A stretch of 64,000 bases of DNA from Roridomyces roridus (taxonomy: Eukaryota; Basidiomycota; Agaricomycetes; Agaricales; Mycenaceae). The notes under the pieces were generated by a model. The model was not told the DNA's origin. It saw only the letters and a list, made by a program, of their open reading frames with translations, and did no database searches. The position numbers and the translations under genes are program-made. The DNA is taken from assembly GCA_029378245.1 (NCBI GenBank), contig JARKIF010000014.1, forward strand, positions 186,001 through 250,000, in the 5' to 3' direction. Positions 13,001-24,100 of the stretch are shown here, piece by piece (positions within the stretch are counted from its first letter, which is position 1; each line of letters opens with the position of its first letter).

Positions 13001-13371
13001 GAGGCGTTCGATATAGGCTTTTGGGGGCCCCCGTTTCTTTGCAGCCTCGACATACGAGCAATCGAGATTATACGCAACGCAGTTCGAACACTTGAGGGTG
13101 TTTTGCGGCATTGTCGCCCCATCGCCTGGATATACATGTGTCAATCTCTGGCCGCCGAACCACATTGCACCCATACTCACAACGGACTGTTAAAGCCAAG
13201 ATTAGCTTGTGACCGCGTCAAATCCAATCTGAATTCATACGAACCCTTCTTTTTTCGGCAGTGGTCGCAGGCCCGTTGCAGCCTTCTCTTCTTGGAGTTA
13301 CTGGGCGCGGAAGAATCGTGATCGTTGGCGCGAGCGGCGGCCAGCTCGTCTAGTTCATCGTTGTCGGACAT
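10002..13371 (-). CDS. Zn(II)2Cys6 transcription factor with fungal_trans domain
   Basis: This is a Gal4-type fungal transcription factor. The start MSDNDELDELAAARANDHD is chosen because it is the ATG nearest to the zinc cluster with no break. The cluster is assembled across two introns: RACDHCRKKK, then VR (a tiny exon ending in a gtgagt donor), then CDGATMPQNTLKCSNC and VAYNLDCSYVE, giving C-x2-C-x6-C-x11-C-x2-C-x6-C. A coiled-coil linker follows (PKAYIERLEIRVEKIEALL). The middle homology region includes VDLYFTHVNLLLPLLHRPTF, FAATFLLVCAIGSRFS and FWVLVFLDRMMSAHLGRP, with RWNPSNENADFFEQSATLHC further on. The C-terminal 350 residues are Pro/Ser-rich and probably disordered. Many introns of about 50 nt interrupt the central domain. 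The target genes cannot be told from the sequence; close neighbours are not an obvious metabolic cluster. Confidence 0.88.
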
Positions 13372-13600
13372 GAGTACTATGGGAGGGCAAGGCGCGGGAA
13401 GAGAAAAGAAGCTCGACGGCACCGGTAGGGCTTAAGAGGACCACCCGCAATCTGGGGTATGTACATGCGCACGTGTACTAATGATCCGGAACCGGAAGCA
13501 TTTTTTCCATGTTATCATGAGCATCTCGAGAAGGCTGATCTTCGGATCATATCAGGACGGGGCAGAAAAATGTCTGTCCAGGCAAGCCTCGAGTCCGTAT

Positions 13601-13735
13601 AAGGAGGGAACCACACAATCCATAAAAGGAGGGAGCCACACAGTACAAGGATGTGGGCCATCATGTGGCAAAGAAAAATGGAATCTGTGCAAGGATGCAG
13701 CAAAGATGCAGTCTGTGTAAGGACTGCAGCAAAAG
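13601..13735. repeat. Two degenerate tandem repeats
   Basis: A 21-bp unit beginning aaggaggga occurs at 13601 and again at 13626 (period 25 bp, 3 mismatches). A second unit beginning tctgtg occurs at 13684 and 13712 (period 28 bp), both copies continuing into aagga and gcagcaaa. They abut the inverted-repeat element on its left and may belong to the same insertion history. Confidence 0.55.
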
Positions 13736-13739
13736 TTCC

Positions 13740-14103
13740 AAGGTTCACCAAGGGTAGAGGTCTACCTCCTAAATTGGTCAGAGGTAAGGTCTACAGAGGC
13801 AGAGGTGGATTCAGGTATGGACAACTTGCTCAAACCTCCCAACCTTTGACAGACCTTAGGAGGTTCAGAGGTATAGCAAGGTTTGGTGCAAACTGAGCAG
13901 AAATGCACTTGGAGCTGATTTGGAAACACCTTTTGTGTTCCCGATGGCATTTGGGTTCACAGTTTTCAAAGTTTTGATTTCCTCTGCCATCAGGTCTATC
14001 ATCAGAGAATGATCAGGGAGGTTCAGAGGACCTCTGGGTGGTCAGAGGTTTCGGGGTAAGAGGTAGGGCCATTCATACCTCTACCTCTACCCCGGTGAAC
14101 CTT
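13740..14103. mobile_element. Putative non-autonomous inverted-repeat element (364 bp)
   Basis: The left end reads AAGGTTCACC followed by aagggtagaggt, and the reverse complement of the right end reads AAGGTTCACC followed by ggggtagaggt, so the ends are inverted copies over about 21 bp with one gap. The interior is strewn with AGAGGT and its complement ACCTCT in both orientations, giving nested subterminal repeats. There is no ORF. A target-site duplication is not obvious at the edges (aaaagttcc on the left, aggcaaaac on the right), so insertion by a transposase is inferred from structure alone. It could also be a degenerate satellite fragment. Confidence 0.5.
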
Positions 14104-14991
14104 AGGCAAAACACAGAAAGACGAATCAAAGACCTAGAAGCAGAAGAAATCAAAGTCAGTGTTCGCGCGCGTGGCCCACAATGAGACACTCCCGGTCCCG
14201 GGAGGGCTACAAAAAAGGCACGACTCCCGGGAAATCAGGGATGTAACTTGAGCAGGCGGCCCGGGACCAGCGCGACGCGAAACTGCCTGAGGGAGGAGAC
14301 TGTCCGACGCTGAAGCGAGCGGCTGGACACCCCAAACGGAGCGCTGCAAACGAGAGAGAGGGCGGAAGGAAGGAAGGAAGACATTAAACGAGGCGGTCGG
14401 GGCGTCAAAAGGGCACGGCGAGTGGGCGTGATTGAGCGCGATGGAACGCGGCTAATCGTTAGAAGAATGCGAGGCGTGCGAAGGAAGAGGCGAAGCTGGC
14501 GACGACGACAGCAGCGGCCCAAGGCTATGAAGTCTTAAACGCGTCTTGACGCGTGTCGTAGAGACGAAAGCAACGGAAAGACGCGTGGGATGACGTGCAG
14601 CGCAATCGGGCACAGTCGAGGCGTAGCGGAGCATGGCAGAGTTGAATGAACGAGGCTCGGTTGGGTGACGCCGCCGACTCGGAATGATAGAGTCTAGACG
14701 CGTGCGATAGAGCGCGATTGATAAGATGGCGATAAGAGGAATGGAGGAACAAGGTGCGGATGAGCGTCGCCGCTGGCGATGGTGACTCAGAGGCGCGAGG
14801 ATGTGGGCGGCGGCGACGCGACGATGTTGGTCTAAGAGCAAGCGTGCGACACACATCTTGATGATGTCAGCTATTGATCCGGCCGCGCTCCCCGGCCTCC
14901 GTTAGCTCACAATCAGTGGCATTGTCATTGCGGCATTTCCTAACAAGGACTCGGAACAGGCATAGCATACGATAGCAATATTGTACTAAAA

Positions 14992-17900
14992 TCAAGCGGA
15001 AGCGGGGGCATCATACTGAGAAGGTCAGCCAAAATCATCCAAGCAGACAAGAGACAACTGTACCTGAACTGCCATAGTGGTAGGCCAAGGGGAAGTGGAC
15101 ATATTCGCATCCAAATACCCATAGCAGAGATCGGGCCGTGAATCATCCAGGAATCTGCGCGAATGTGGTCAGAGAAGCGGCAGGAAAGCAAATAAGACAC
15201 ACCTTTTGAGTAAACCGGACTGCCCAGGGGCACGCGCAAGATTCTTGTGTCCAAACACCGCACGAAGCACTTCTGCCATCACCCGAGTAGAAAAGGCCTC
15301 GCCGAGGTACCTGAACGACCCATCACCGTGCAGATAGCCTTTGGAAGGGTTTCGTGTGGGGTCCACTTCTTGCGGGTCCGAGTATACATCACTCTCGAGG
15401 CCGGCTGCCACGATATCCAAAAACACGCGGTCGCCTTTCTCGAATTTCGAGTTGCCAATGGTCACTTGCTCCGAGGCAATACGATACACTCCTTGGAAGG
15501 GCGGGTCGAGTCCTAAACGGAGAATCAGAAGAAGGAAATCTGGTCATAAGGATAACTTACTCTGAGCTTCGAGCGCATAGCCAGTAAGATCGCCGTTGAT
15601 GGCCAAAGTACCAATCTTCTCAATATGATCGGGTCCGAGATAAAGATTGACCATGTTGATGAGCCCGAGACTCAGCTCAACTGTCGAGCCAACCATGATG
15701 GCCAGGACCATGTTGGCGATCTCCGAAGACTGCCCCATCTGGCGCAAGCGCTTGACAATCTCGTGCTGTTCGTCATCGCCCCTCTTCTTCGCAGCAAAGA
15801 AGGATGTCACCGTCTCGATCACCGAAATCTGGCAGGTAACTGAGCATGGGCATTGAATCACGAATCCCACAACACTCACGCGTGAAGGGAGAATAAGGTT
15901 CATCTTGATGTGATGAAGCAGAGTATCGATTTGAGTCTTGATTTTGGACTGAAGCAGCATGACTTTGGATTTCTCCGTCTCGAGGAAGATGAAGGAATAG
16001 ATATCGCTCAGGATGCCATAGAGTGCCGAAGGGGTATAGTCTCCATGAGGGGTTTCCTTGGTCTTGAGTTGAATACCAGCCTGGGAATGTTTAGGTGAAT
16101 GATACACGGACGTGGGATTGATCGCTCACGATTTCCGCAGCCCAATACACAGGCACCACTTTGAGTACATCGCGAACAATGTCAACGACATTGGTTTTGC
16201 CGTTGACAATAGTAAACGAATGGCTGGCGACAAGCTTACGCGTGGTGTCGCGGAAGAAGGTTCCCACTTTGTCCAAATGCTCTGGCGACTCGAAGAGCTT
16301 GGTGTATATCTCGCGCTGACGTTTCTCTCCTTCGACGAGGAAGAACCTTGAAATGGTCAGTCAAGCGCTCATCCAGCCGCAATAAATTATACACACCCTT
16401 TGCCCCTGATAACCTTGGCCGCCCGCTCGGCATACGGAGCCGAAAACAGCGGGTTCTGAAGTATTTCGGCGATCACTGTGTACTCCTTCAAGGTCTGAAC
16501 AGGAGTGAATTGTTTCGGCCGCTCCAAATCGTAGTTCTCAAGCTGGTGAATTTTGACCAAGTAGCCCTTCATCGAAGTGGGGGTCATGAAGGGGAAGAAA
16601 GCGTAACCACTGTTTTCCGTAAAGTTGTTGGGCAAGTTCCTCAAGAATAATCGACCCAAAGTTGAGCCGAAACCTGTCCTAACGTTTAGAAGGGCACGAT
16701 AACCCGTATAGAAACACGAACCGAATGCATTAGGGTCTCTCTGGCAGTCGGCGAAGCCCCAAGCCGTCAGGTTGAACGGTGTGAAATCGTGCGTAAAGTG
16801 ACGGTCTCCTCTGAAGAAATATTAGAAGATGTAAGTGAACGGTATTGAGCACTGACCGGGTAAGAGCGATCGCATCGCTAAGAATCGCACGACTGATGGT
16901 ATAACCTGAACGACTGTAAGTCATCGAAGCGTCATCTTAATGAAGGTTATACCAGGGCACAATCCCGCACCCTCCACGACGGGTTTGGTTTCTTCTGCCT
17001 GGAGCCCAACATACAGCTCAAGGTAGTTGATATTGCCGTAGAGTCTCTCGGCCGCGTCAGCGATCTCCGGGTCCGGGTTCCACTCCCGGAAGCTTGTGTA
17101 TGCTATCAAGACAGTAAGCATTTGGTCTCCAGTGGCACAGACATTCCTCACGTTTCAAGCCGAGGTACTGTGTTTAAGCATCGGCGATCAGTGCCGGAAT
17201 GATATCAAAACAAACAAACAAAACCCACCTTCCTGAAGTCGTTCAAGCTACACACTCCCCAACGGCGATTTTGCTCGATTCCCATCATTTCGTGTAACTT
17301 GAGAAGGATTCAACGACAGGTAGATGTAACAAGAATAGGCTTACACGCATAGAAGCTGGTCGCAGGCTGTTGAGCAGAATTTCACATATCCGAGAATGAC
17401 ATACCAGGAGTACCGCGAGCTCCGAAAGAGGCTGCCGGATGTTCCGTACTGGTTACGGATCAGAATGAGTCGGCTATGCAGGTCTTTCGGACTCACGAAT
17501 TATGCAAAATGGTGGCCAAATCCTCATCCCTGAAGGAACCGTTCTCCTGGGAAGGATTGAATCAGTCGACGTCCTCCCTCGACTCGACAAACACACCTGG
17601 CGTTTCAAACTAGAAAGTCATCAGCTCGAGCTGCAGTGGCAAATATATCACGATTTCTTACTTGCCGAATGTCCAGTCCTGGACCCGCATATCATGCTCC
17701 TGCTGCTGCATTTTCAAAGCAGCCGCCTTGAAGTCATCGGGGGTGACTTGATCCGGTGACTTTCCGGCGAAGATCTTTGCGAACATGGCATCGACCCATT
17801 TCTCGTCCTCGACACTCGTGGTCGCGTGCCAGCGGTACAAGCAGTTGAACTGCGTCTCCGATTAGCTTCTGGCTCTGTTTATTATGGAATCAACCCACCT

Positions 17901-19603
17901 CGACACTGCATACATTGCCTTGTCCTCTGTCAAAGACCGCGTGGTCCTCCGTCCGAATTTCCTGTGACCGAGGTCAGTGAGAACATCTCATGGGAAACTG
18001 AACAGACCCCGAACGGATTCAGACTCCAACTGCTCCCTTCTCTGACCAATCCAAGGATGGAAGAAAAGTAGTCCGAAAATACGACTGTTCACCAGTGGCA
18101 ACCTTGAGAGCAGATCGAAGGCGGCGCGGGAATACGCACCACTTCCAAACCAGCCGCAGTTGACGAGCCGAGCTGTTTGGAAAAGCTCCTCGTCTTGGGC
18201 AAGAACCTGCTCTTTGGTCAATTCCTGAGGGTCCTGGTACGTCCCTCGCTCGTTGATTTCGAAAATCTTCTTGGCAACATACTACGGCGAGAATTAGTCG
18301 AGTAACGGAAATAGAAGGAGCGGATACATTGTGGTTACGGCTGAAGAGCACCAATATAACGCAGACTGCGGGAGGAAGGAGGAGCAAGCGATCTTCCGCG
18401 AATACGTCTGGGAAGAGGAGGCCGCGGCCGTCTTTCATGCGGACTTTATCCTGGTCTTCTTGATTGTTTCCTGATTAAAATGATATCAACAAGAATAGTT
18501 GATTGTAGGTTTATGCATACCATAGAGAGGTCCCAGGTCGACATAACTGCTCGTTCCGTTGATATTCACGTCCACGTGAGATGTACGGAAGACTGAATGG
18601 ATGACAAGCGCGGCAAAGCTGAACTGTAGACCGCCATCCGTCACCATTTCAAGCACAGAAAGCGTGGACGCACCATTAAGGACGATAGCCCGGCCGGGTG
18701 CTTGACAAACTGAGGACGTTCAACATAGATGAAAGAAGATAAATGTCGCGCCACTGACATCTTTCCGCTTCAAGAGAGTATCTAGAGTCCGTGTTAACCA
18801 CGAGTGTCATATAAACGTATATTCCCTCACCGAAGACCAAACCGGCATCAGGAAGCTCGTGTTTGGGAAGCGGGTGGGTTTGTTGCACACTTCTCGCGTA
18901 TGGCGTACCAGACTTGCCCATCTCAGGCATATTGACCTATCAGGAATTAGTTTTGGGCCTTGGCAACTCACAAAAACGATGTGCTGACATTGTTGTTCGA
19001 GCCATCGGCTGTGCGCCAAGCATAACCGTCCCCGATGTTGGTCGAATGGGGATGGGACAAGTCGTTGTAAACTGGATTCGCGGCGCGTCAAGGGAGAATA
19101 AGACGATGTTCAGGTCGCTCACGGAGTTCAACGACTTTATTCTGGCAGGTGGTCGCCAAATTGCCCTCGGGCATTTTCGAAAGGAAAGTGATGCCGTGCT
19201 CGAGCTGAAGATTCAAGAGAGCATTGAAACGATGCCCAGAGGTGGATTCGAAGACTAACCAACAGCGCCCTGTCATCTATACCGTCCTTGTGTCTGATAA
19301 AGTCGACGACGGCACCCTGGAGCAGAGTAAGCAATCGAGTTGAAGCTCACGTCCATCCCAGCCTACCAGAGCCGATGAGTCTGCGATGTGCACGCCTTTC
19401 TTGATCTGGTCGCGTAAATCCTTGAAAACCTTTGGCGTCGCCGCAGAGGTGCCTTCTTTGGCGGTCGCATCACCGTTGGTGGTCCCGTTGGAAGTCTCGT
19501 TGGCCTACGACTCGTCAGTCTAAGGACCTGGAAGCCAAGGGAGTCAGCGTACGGAGGAGCCCGAGGGCTGGCGGCGAAAGAGGGTAGAACCGCGACGATT
19601 CAT
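14992..19603 (-). CDS. Linoleate diol synthase-like fatty-acid dioxygenase (PPO/SSP1 family), P450 half lacking its Cys
   Basis: This is a fused heme dioxygenase and P450-like protein of roughly 1,050-1,100 residues that makes oxylipins from unsaturated fatty acids. The start MNRRGSTLFRRQPSGSS and its first intron (donor gtacgc, acceptor cgtcgtag) lead into a Thr/Asn-rich leader and FKDLRDQIKKGVHIADSSAL. The dioxygenase half shows MGKSGTPYARSVQQTHPLP, the distal His in LVIHSVFRTSHVDVNING, and the catalytic Tyr plus proximal heme His in LYRWHATTS. The C-terminal half has the P450 fold, but the heme-binding loop reads GYLHGDGSFRYLGEAFSTR: a Tyr stands where the thiolate Cys belongs. The frame around it is intact and continues to VMAEVLRAVFGHKNLARAPG and the last exon encoding YDAPASA. 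Some fungal PPO proteins (for example Aspergillus PpoB) are known to lack this Cys. I therefore infer a dioxygenase without diol synthase/isomerase activity. About fifteen or more short introns are present. Confidence 0.87.
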
Positions 19604-19937
19604 TGGGGAGACGAGAGAGAAGGAAGAAAGGAAAAGAACGCCGCCTTATAAGCATTGGACACGTCGTAAATAAAACCGTGTTCCTCAGTATCATTCCCGC
19701 TTTCAAGAAGCGGAAGCGAGTTTACGACATCTGTCGGCTTCCTTTTCGGGTCAGGCTAGCCTCGACCTGGACGGAACCTTGTAGCTCGAGCTCCGTTTCG
19801 TGCTTTAAAGTCGTTTGGAATGGCTCCAACGAGGTGTTAGTGGTTCGCTTCGGTTCTTGTGCGACTGCTCCGGGTGGAGCAACAGAGTCAAGCAGTGGCG
19901 CAAATGAGTTCCAACAGTCCAACAAATTACAGGAGTA
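19604..19937. promoter_or_regulatory. Spacer, promoter of the dioxygenase gene
   Basis: This 334-bp spacer lies between the dioxygenase ATG and the coatomer epsilon stop. The first part on the minus strand is C/T-rich (tctctctcgtctcccc just before the ATG), typical of a fungal transcription start region. No ORF is supported. Confidence 0.4.
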
Positions 19938-20983
19938 TTACGCGGCCGCAGGAACAGCAAGCGGGGGTACCGTAAATTTGGCACAGAACTCGTCAAAGAG
20001 ATCCCCCTTTTGCGCGACATCGACAACGAGCGGATGGAGCGGGTGCTCTGTTGTCAAACGCCTTTAGATGGGAGTTAGCGGGCACAGAGTAGATTATATC
20101 TAAGGCATACGCACGTCCACAACTGCTCTGCTTCGTCTTTGTTTTTCGAATCTATTCCTGCCGCAACGACGGATGCCGCCAACGTCTCTGCATCACCTTT
20201 TTGTTGCTCAAGAGACTCTTCCAGATCAGACTTGGCCTCGGGCACTTCGTTGCGAAGTATGCGCGTCACACCGCGCGCTGTGAGAATGTGTGGGGACGAG
20301 AGTGACGGATTTCCGAGCTGTTCCGTGTAGAAAGAGTTGGAATTGGAATATCCGTCCCTGGTCGCAACGAGACCGATGGAAGATTCAATCAGTTGCAGAA
20401 GCAGGTCGTCTTCCGCCCACTGTTTGGCTCGTTCGAATTCCTTTCGAGCGCGGTCCACGCGATTGATAGAGAGGTAAATCTGGACAATGACAGCGACGCT
20501 GTGAAGAGAGAGTCAAGGGCCGAAGATAAGCGTGGCGCGTCAAACATACGCTTCCAGGTCCTCAGTTTCGACCAATAGCGTCTCCAATGCTTCCTCCACG
20601 TCCCCAGCCCTCGCGAAAGCAGTGCCGGCCAGGACAAGCACTGAATTTTTGTCCCGCTGAGAGCCCTCCACGTCCTCTCCCTCAATCTCCACGGCCAAAT
20701 CTCGCAGCTCTTCCAGAGCAGCCTCTTGTTCCGCGTCCTCCGAGGTGGATACATATCGGCCGAGTGCAGCTGCAGCTTTGAGTGCAACGTTTTCCGAGTC
20801 GGCGGGAATGAGGGAAGCGACTTCGGCGGGGTCTGTGGCAATCTGGGCGCGCGCTTTGTATACAAGGGTAGGGATATAGTCGGCAGAAGATGGGTCTGGC
20901 AGGGGCATGTCTATGAGGGATTTGAAGGACCCGAGGAAGAATTGCCGCTTGACATTGTAGAGTTCAGAGGAGTCGACGCTCAT
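19938..20983 (-). CDS. SEC28: Coatomer subunit epsilon
   Basis: Epsilon-COP is a TPR-like subunit of the COPI coat that stabilises alpha-COP. Three exons join to a protein of about 300 residues. It opens MSVDSSELYNVKRQFFLGSF with the family's typical NxKxxFyLGsF start. The helical repeats include VYKARAQIATDPAEVASLI and VLVLAGTAFARAGDVEEALE, then VAVIVQIYLSINRVDRARKEF, LQLIESSIGLVATRDGYSN, ILTARGVTRILRNEVPEAKS and LAASVVAAGIDSKNKDEAE. The last exon gives EHPLHPLVVDVAQKGDLFDE and ends VPPLAVPAAA. It is divergent from the amidohydrolase gene, with 147 bp between the two ATGs, so the two genes likely share a bidirectional promoter. Confidence 0.93.
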
Positions 20984-21130
20984 ATCTATACGTTGTGAGC
21001 CTGTATTCTGGGTCCAGGAGCAGTACACACCGGAGTCGAAGGTAAAGTGCAGTTTGATGGCGACACGTCCGAATTGTTGGCCGATTCCATATGGCCGCGG
21101 CGAACCAGAGATAACTTGCCTCCCACCCCG

Positions 21131-24100
21131 ATGGAAAAGGCCCAACTGCCTACCTATACAGCCAAGAGAGGACGAGCCCGATACTTGCTCCTACTTCCTG
21201 TCGCTGCCGCTCTCTCTATTTTCTCTCCATTCTTCTCGCGTAATCAGATCCAGTTCGCGACCGCACCGAAACCTCTGAGCGCGTCTGCAACTCCAGAATT
21301 CAAGGACGATGTCTGGCCCTTGCGCGAACAGACCCCATGGGATATATCGACCGACTTTGCCCACCCACGCGTCGCGTCCTTCTCCGTCTCTGAAGGCACA
21401 TGGCTCAGGTTAGACGTGAGCCCCACGGGCGACATCATATTCGACATGCTGGGAGACGTGTACTGCTTGCCGACCTCCGAAGTAACCTCAGCCTTGACTG
21501 GGGGTCCAGCTGTCAAGGCGCGTCTCGTGCTATCGGGCGTCCCGCACGACTCGGACCCTCATTTCTCACCCAGCGGAGACCAGATCGTCTTTAGAAGCGA
21601 CGCAGGTTTAGGATTGGAGAATATCTGGCTTAAACCGTGGGCTGGTTGTGAGGCGGCAGACCTTCGACCAACCAACGGTGAACCAGCGCTCATGCATGCA
21701 TTGCAATACAAGGCACGCGACGAGGCATTGTTGGCTCAGGGCATCAAGGAAACTGAAGAAAGGCGACTGAACAGGCTGCGTAGAGAAGGAAGGGTCGACG
21801 CTGTCCGCGTTACCAACGAAACTTACCGATGGGTTTCCGACGCTCGTTTCCACCCGTCTGGCTCTCATATCATCGCGACCAAATGGTATTTCACTAGCAG
21901 ATCCCTCGGTGCCGGTGAATCCTGGCAATACTCCATTCCAACCGACAATAGCACAATCCCGGTTGGAGCCGGTACCCGTGTCTTGGGGCGGACGCTCCCG
22001 CGCGGGTGGGCGGACGAACAATATGAGGCGCAGCAGATTGGACCCGAGCAGGCAATTTGGTATGGACAAGACAGCATAATTTTCTCCAAGAACATTCGCG
22101 ATGAGAGCGAGTTCTCTTACAGCAAAGGTAATCTCGTATTTTCCATTCTTGCACCGTCTCTCAACGGCCTTGTCCAGATGTACACAAGGGGATCTATTCA
22201 ATCTTTTCCTTCAACTTGACCACTCAGAAAGTCGAGACTCTGGTGGGAGCATCTCCAGGTGGAGCGAATCGCCCGGAATTGTCGCGTGACGGACGAACTT
22301 TGGCCTTTGTTCGTCGCGACCGCAACAATGAAGTGCTGATGCTGAAAGACCTGCAAACTGGAACCCTTCACCAAGCTTTTGATGGGCTCACCTACGATCT
22401 CAGCACCATCTCTGCTCCAATGGGAACTTATCCTTCGTTCGCCTTTACACCGGGTGATGACGCGGTGGTCATCTGGGCTGCGGGCCAAATTTATTCAGTT
22501 CCGCTCACCACCAATTATCTCGGCGAGCGTGTCGCCGATCCCTCCCGTTCGGCAACTCCCATCCGCTTCACGGCGGACGTCGAAAAGCACCTTGCAGAGA
22601 CATTAACCGCCTCGTTTGATCTCATCGGCGCTGAGACGGCTCCAACTCAACGCGTATCGGCGTTGAAGCATCTGCGTGCTGATGCTACGGGACATCGCGT
22701 CGTTTTCCAAGCTGCAGGGGTGACATACGTGCAAGAACTAGGCAAAGCCGAGGCGATGCGTGTTCCCGTACTCAGCACTGCACCTTATTACTCCCCCGCT
22801 TGGGTTCCTGGAGATGACCTGGTCATTCACGCCCGCTGGTCCGACACGAATTTCACCACTTTCGAGGTCGCTGATCTCGGTTCAGGCCGGGCTTATGAGG
22901 TCACGGGGCTGCCGTTCGGCCGGTATTTCTCTCCGACTGTCAGTAATGGTGACGGCTCGCATCGCAAGATCGCATTCGTCAAGTCTGGGGGAGACCCAAT
23001 CACTGGTTACATCGTCGCTACCGCGGGCGAAGGCCTGTATGTCGGTGACCTCGTGCTTCCTGCCGCCGACGACAAGGTCAAGATCACCAATATCAACTTT
23101 GTGCCGTCGGAGATCTCGACTGAAGGCCTTGTGAACATGCGGTTTGACGGCAAGAAACTGGTCGTACAACAGGAGAGTCGTGCGTTCGTCATCGACTTGG
23201 GTGCCGGTCCATCTGGCATCGAAGGAACCTATCAACACACGACCCTGGCGTCTGGTCGGATGTCTCTGGAGATTGCAGTCAATTCTGCTTCAGAAATCGC
23301 GTTTCTCGACACCTTCCAGGTTTATTTTGTCGATGGAAGGAATGTCAAAGATGGGGAAGCAGTATGGGCGAAACCTGCGAACGCGACGGAAGGATTAGTG
23401 CGAGTCAGCCTTGATGGAGGTCACGACGTGACTTGGAGCTCGGATGGAAAGAAGCTGTTCTGGCTTCTAGGTTTGTAATCCCCTGTTTCATCCTGCAGCC
23501 GTTGAGTATCACCCACAGGACCCTACCTTCACTCCCTCGAGGTCTCCAAACTGAGCAAATGCGCCGACGAAATTCGAAAGGACACAACCTCTTTCGGGAT
23601 CTCATGTGTCAAAGGCCTTTTGGAATATCAAGAAATCGTTGTCAAACATTCGACGGACATTGCTCGCCTCAAGGAGGATGCTGCTTCAGTCAATGCTAAG
23701 GCTGAAAACAACTCGGATGTCTTTGTCATTTTCAACGCAACCGTACTTACTATGGAAACTGGGGATCTCGAACGCGACCTAGTCCGACAGGCCGTGGTCA
23801 CGATCCACGGCGGGGTCATTGAAAGCATTTCTCCTCTGGGGTCCCTGGTACCTTCCGGCGTGGCTGCCTTCAATGCTCAAGGAGGATACCTTATTCCAGG
23901 GTTCATCGATGTCCATGCCCACTGGAACGCATTTGCTTTCAGATATCCGGCTGCGTCATGGGAATTGCAAGCATTCCTGTCTTACGGTGTGACCCTCATC
24001 CACAATCCCTCAACTGACAACGTCGGTGTTTTCGACGAGAGGAATCGCGTCGAAAGTGGGCAGATGGTGGGATCACGCATCATGGCCACTGGATATGTCA

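Larger units (their letters stand above)
13372..14991. other. Gene-poor 1.6-kb stretch
   Basis: This is the longest stretch without a supported gene. From left to right it holds the transcription factor promoter, two sets of short tandem repeats (13601-13735), an inverted-repeat element (13740-14103) and a GC-rich stretch (about 14150-14900). The GC-rich part has several overlapping minus-strand ORFs of up to 134 codons, none with a recognisable domain or clear splice structure. These look like composition effects: Ser/Arg-rich translations are open in two or three frames at once. I do not call a gene here. Confidence 0.5.

Noticed and set aside
14452..14856. Minus-strand 134-codon Ser/Arg-rich ORF
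   Set aside because: Other frames are open over the same bases with similar composition, there is no domain and no splice structure, so it looks like a composition effect.
18863..19258. Plus-strand 131-codon ORF
   Set aside because: It is antisense to dioxygenase exons carrying the conserved GTPYARSVQ motif.
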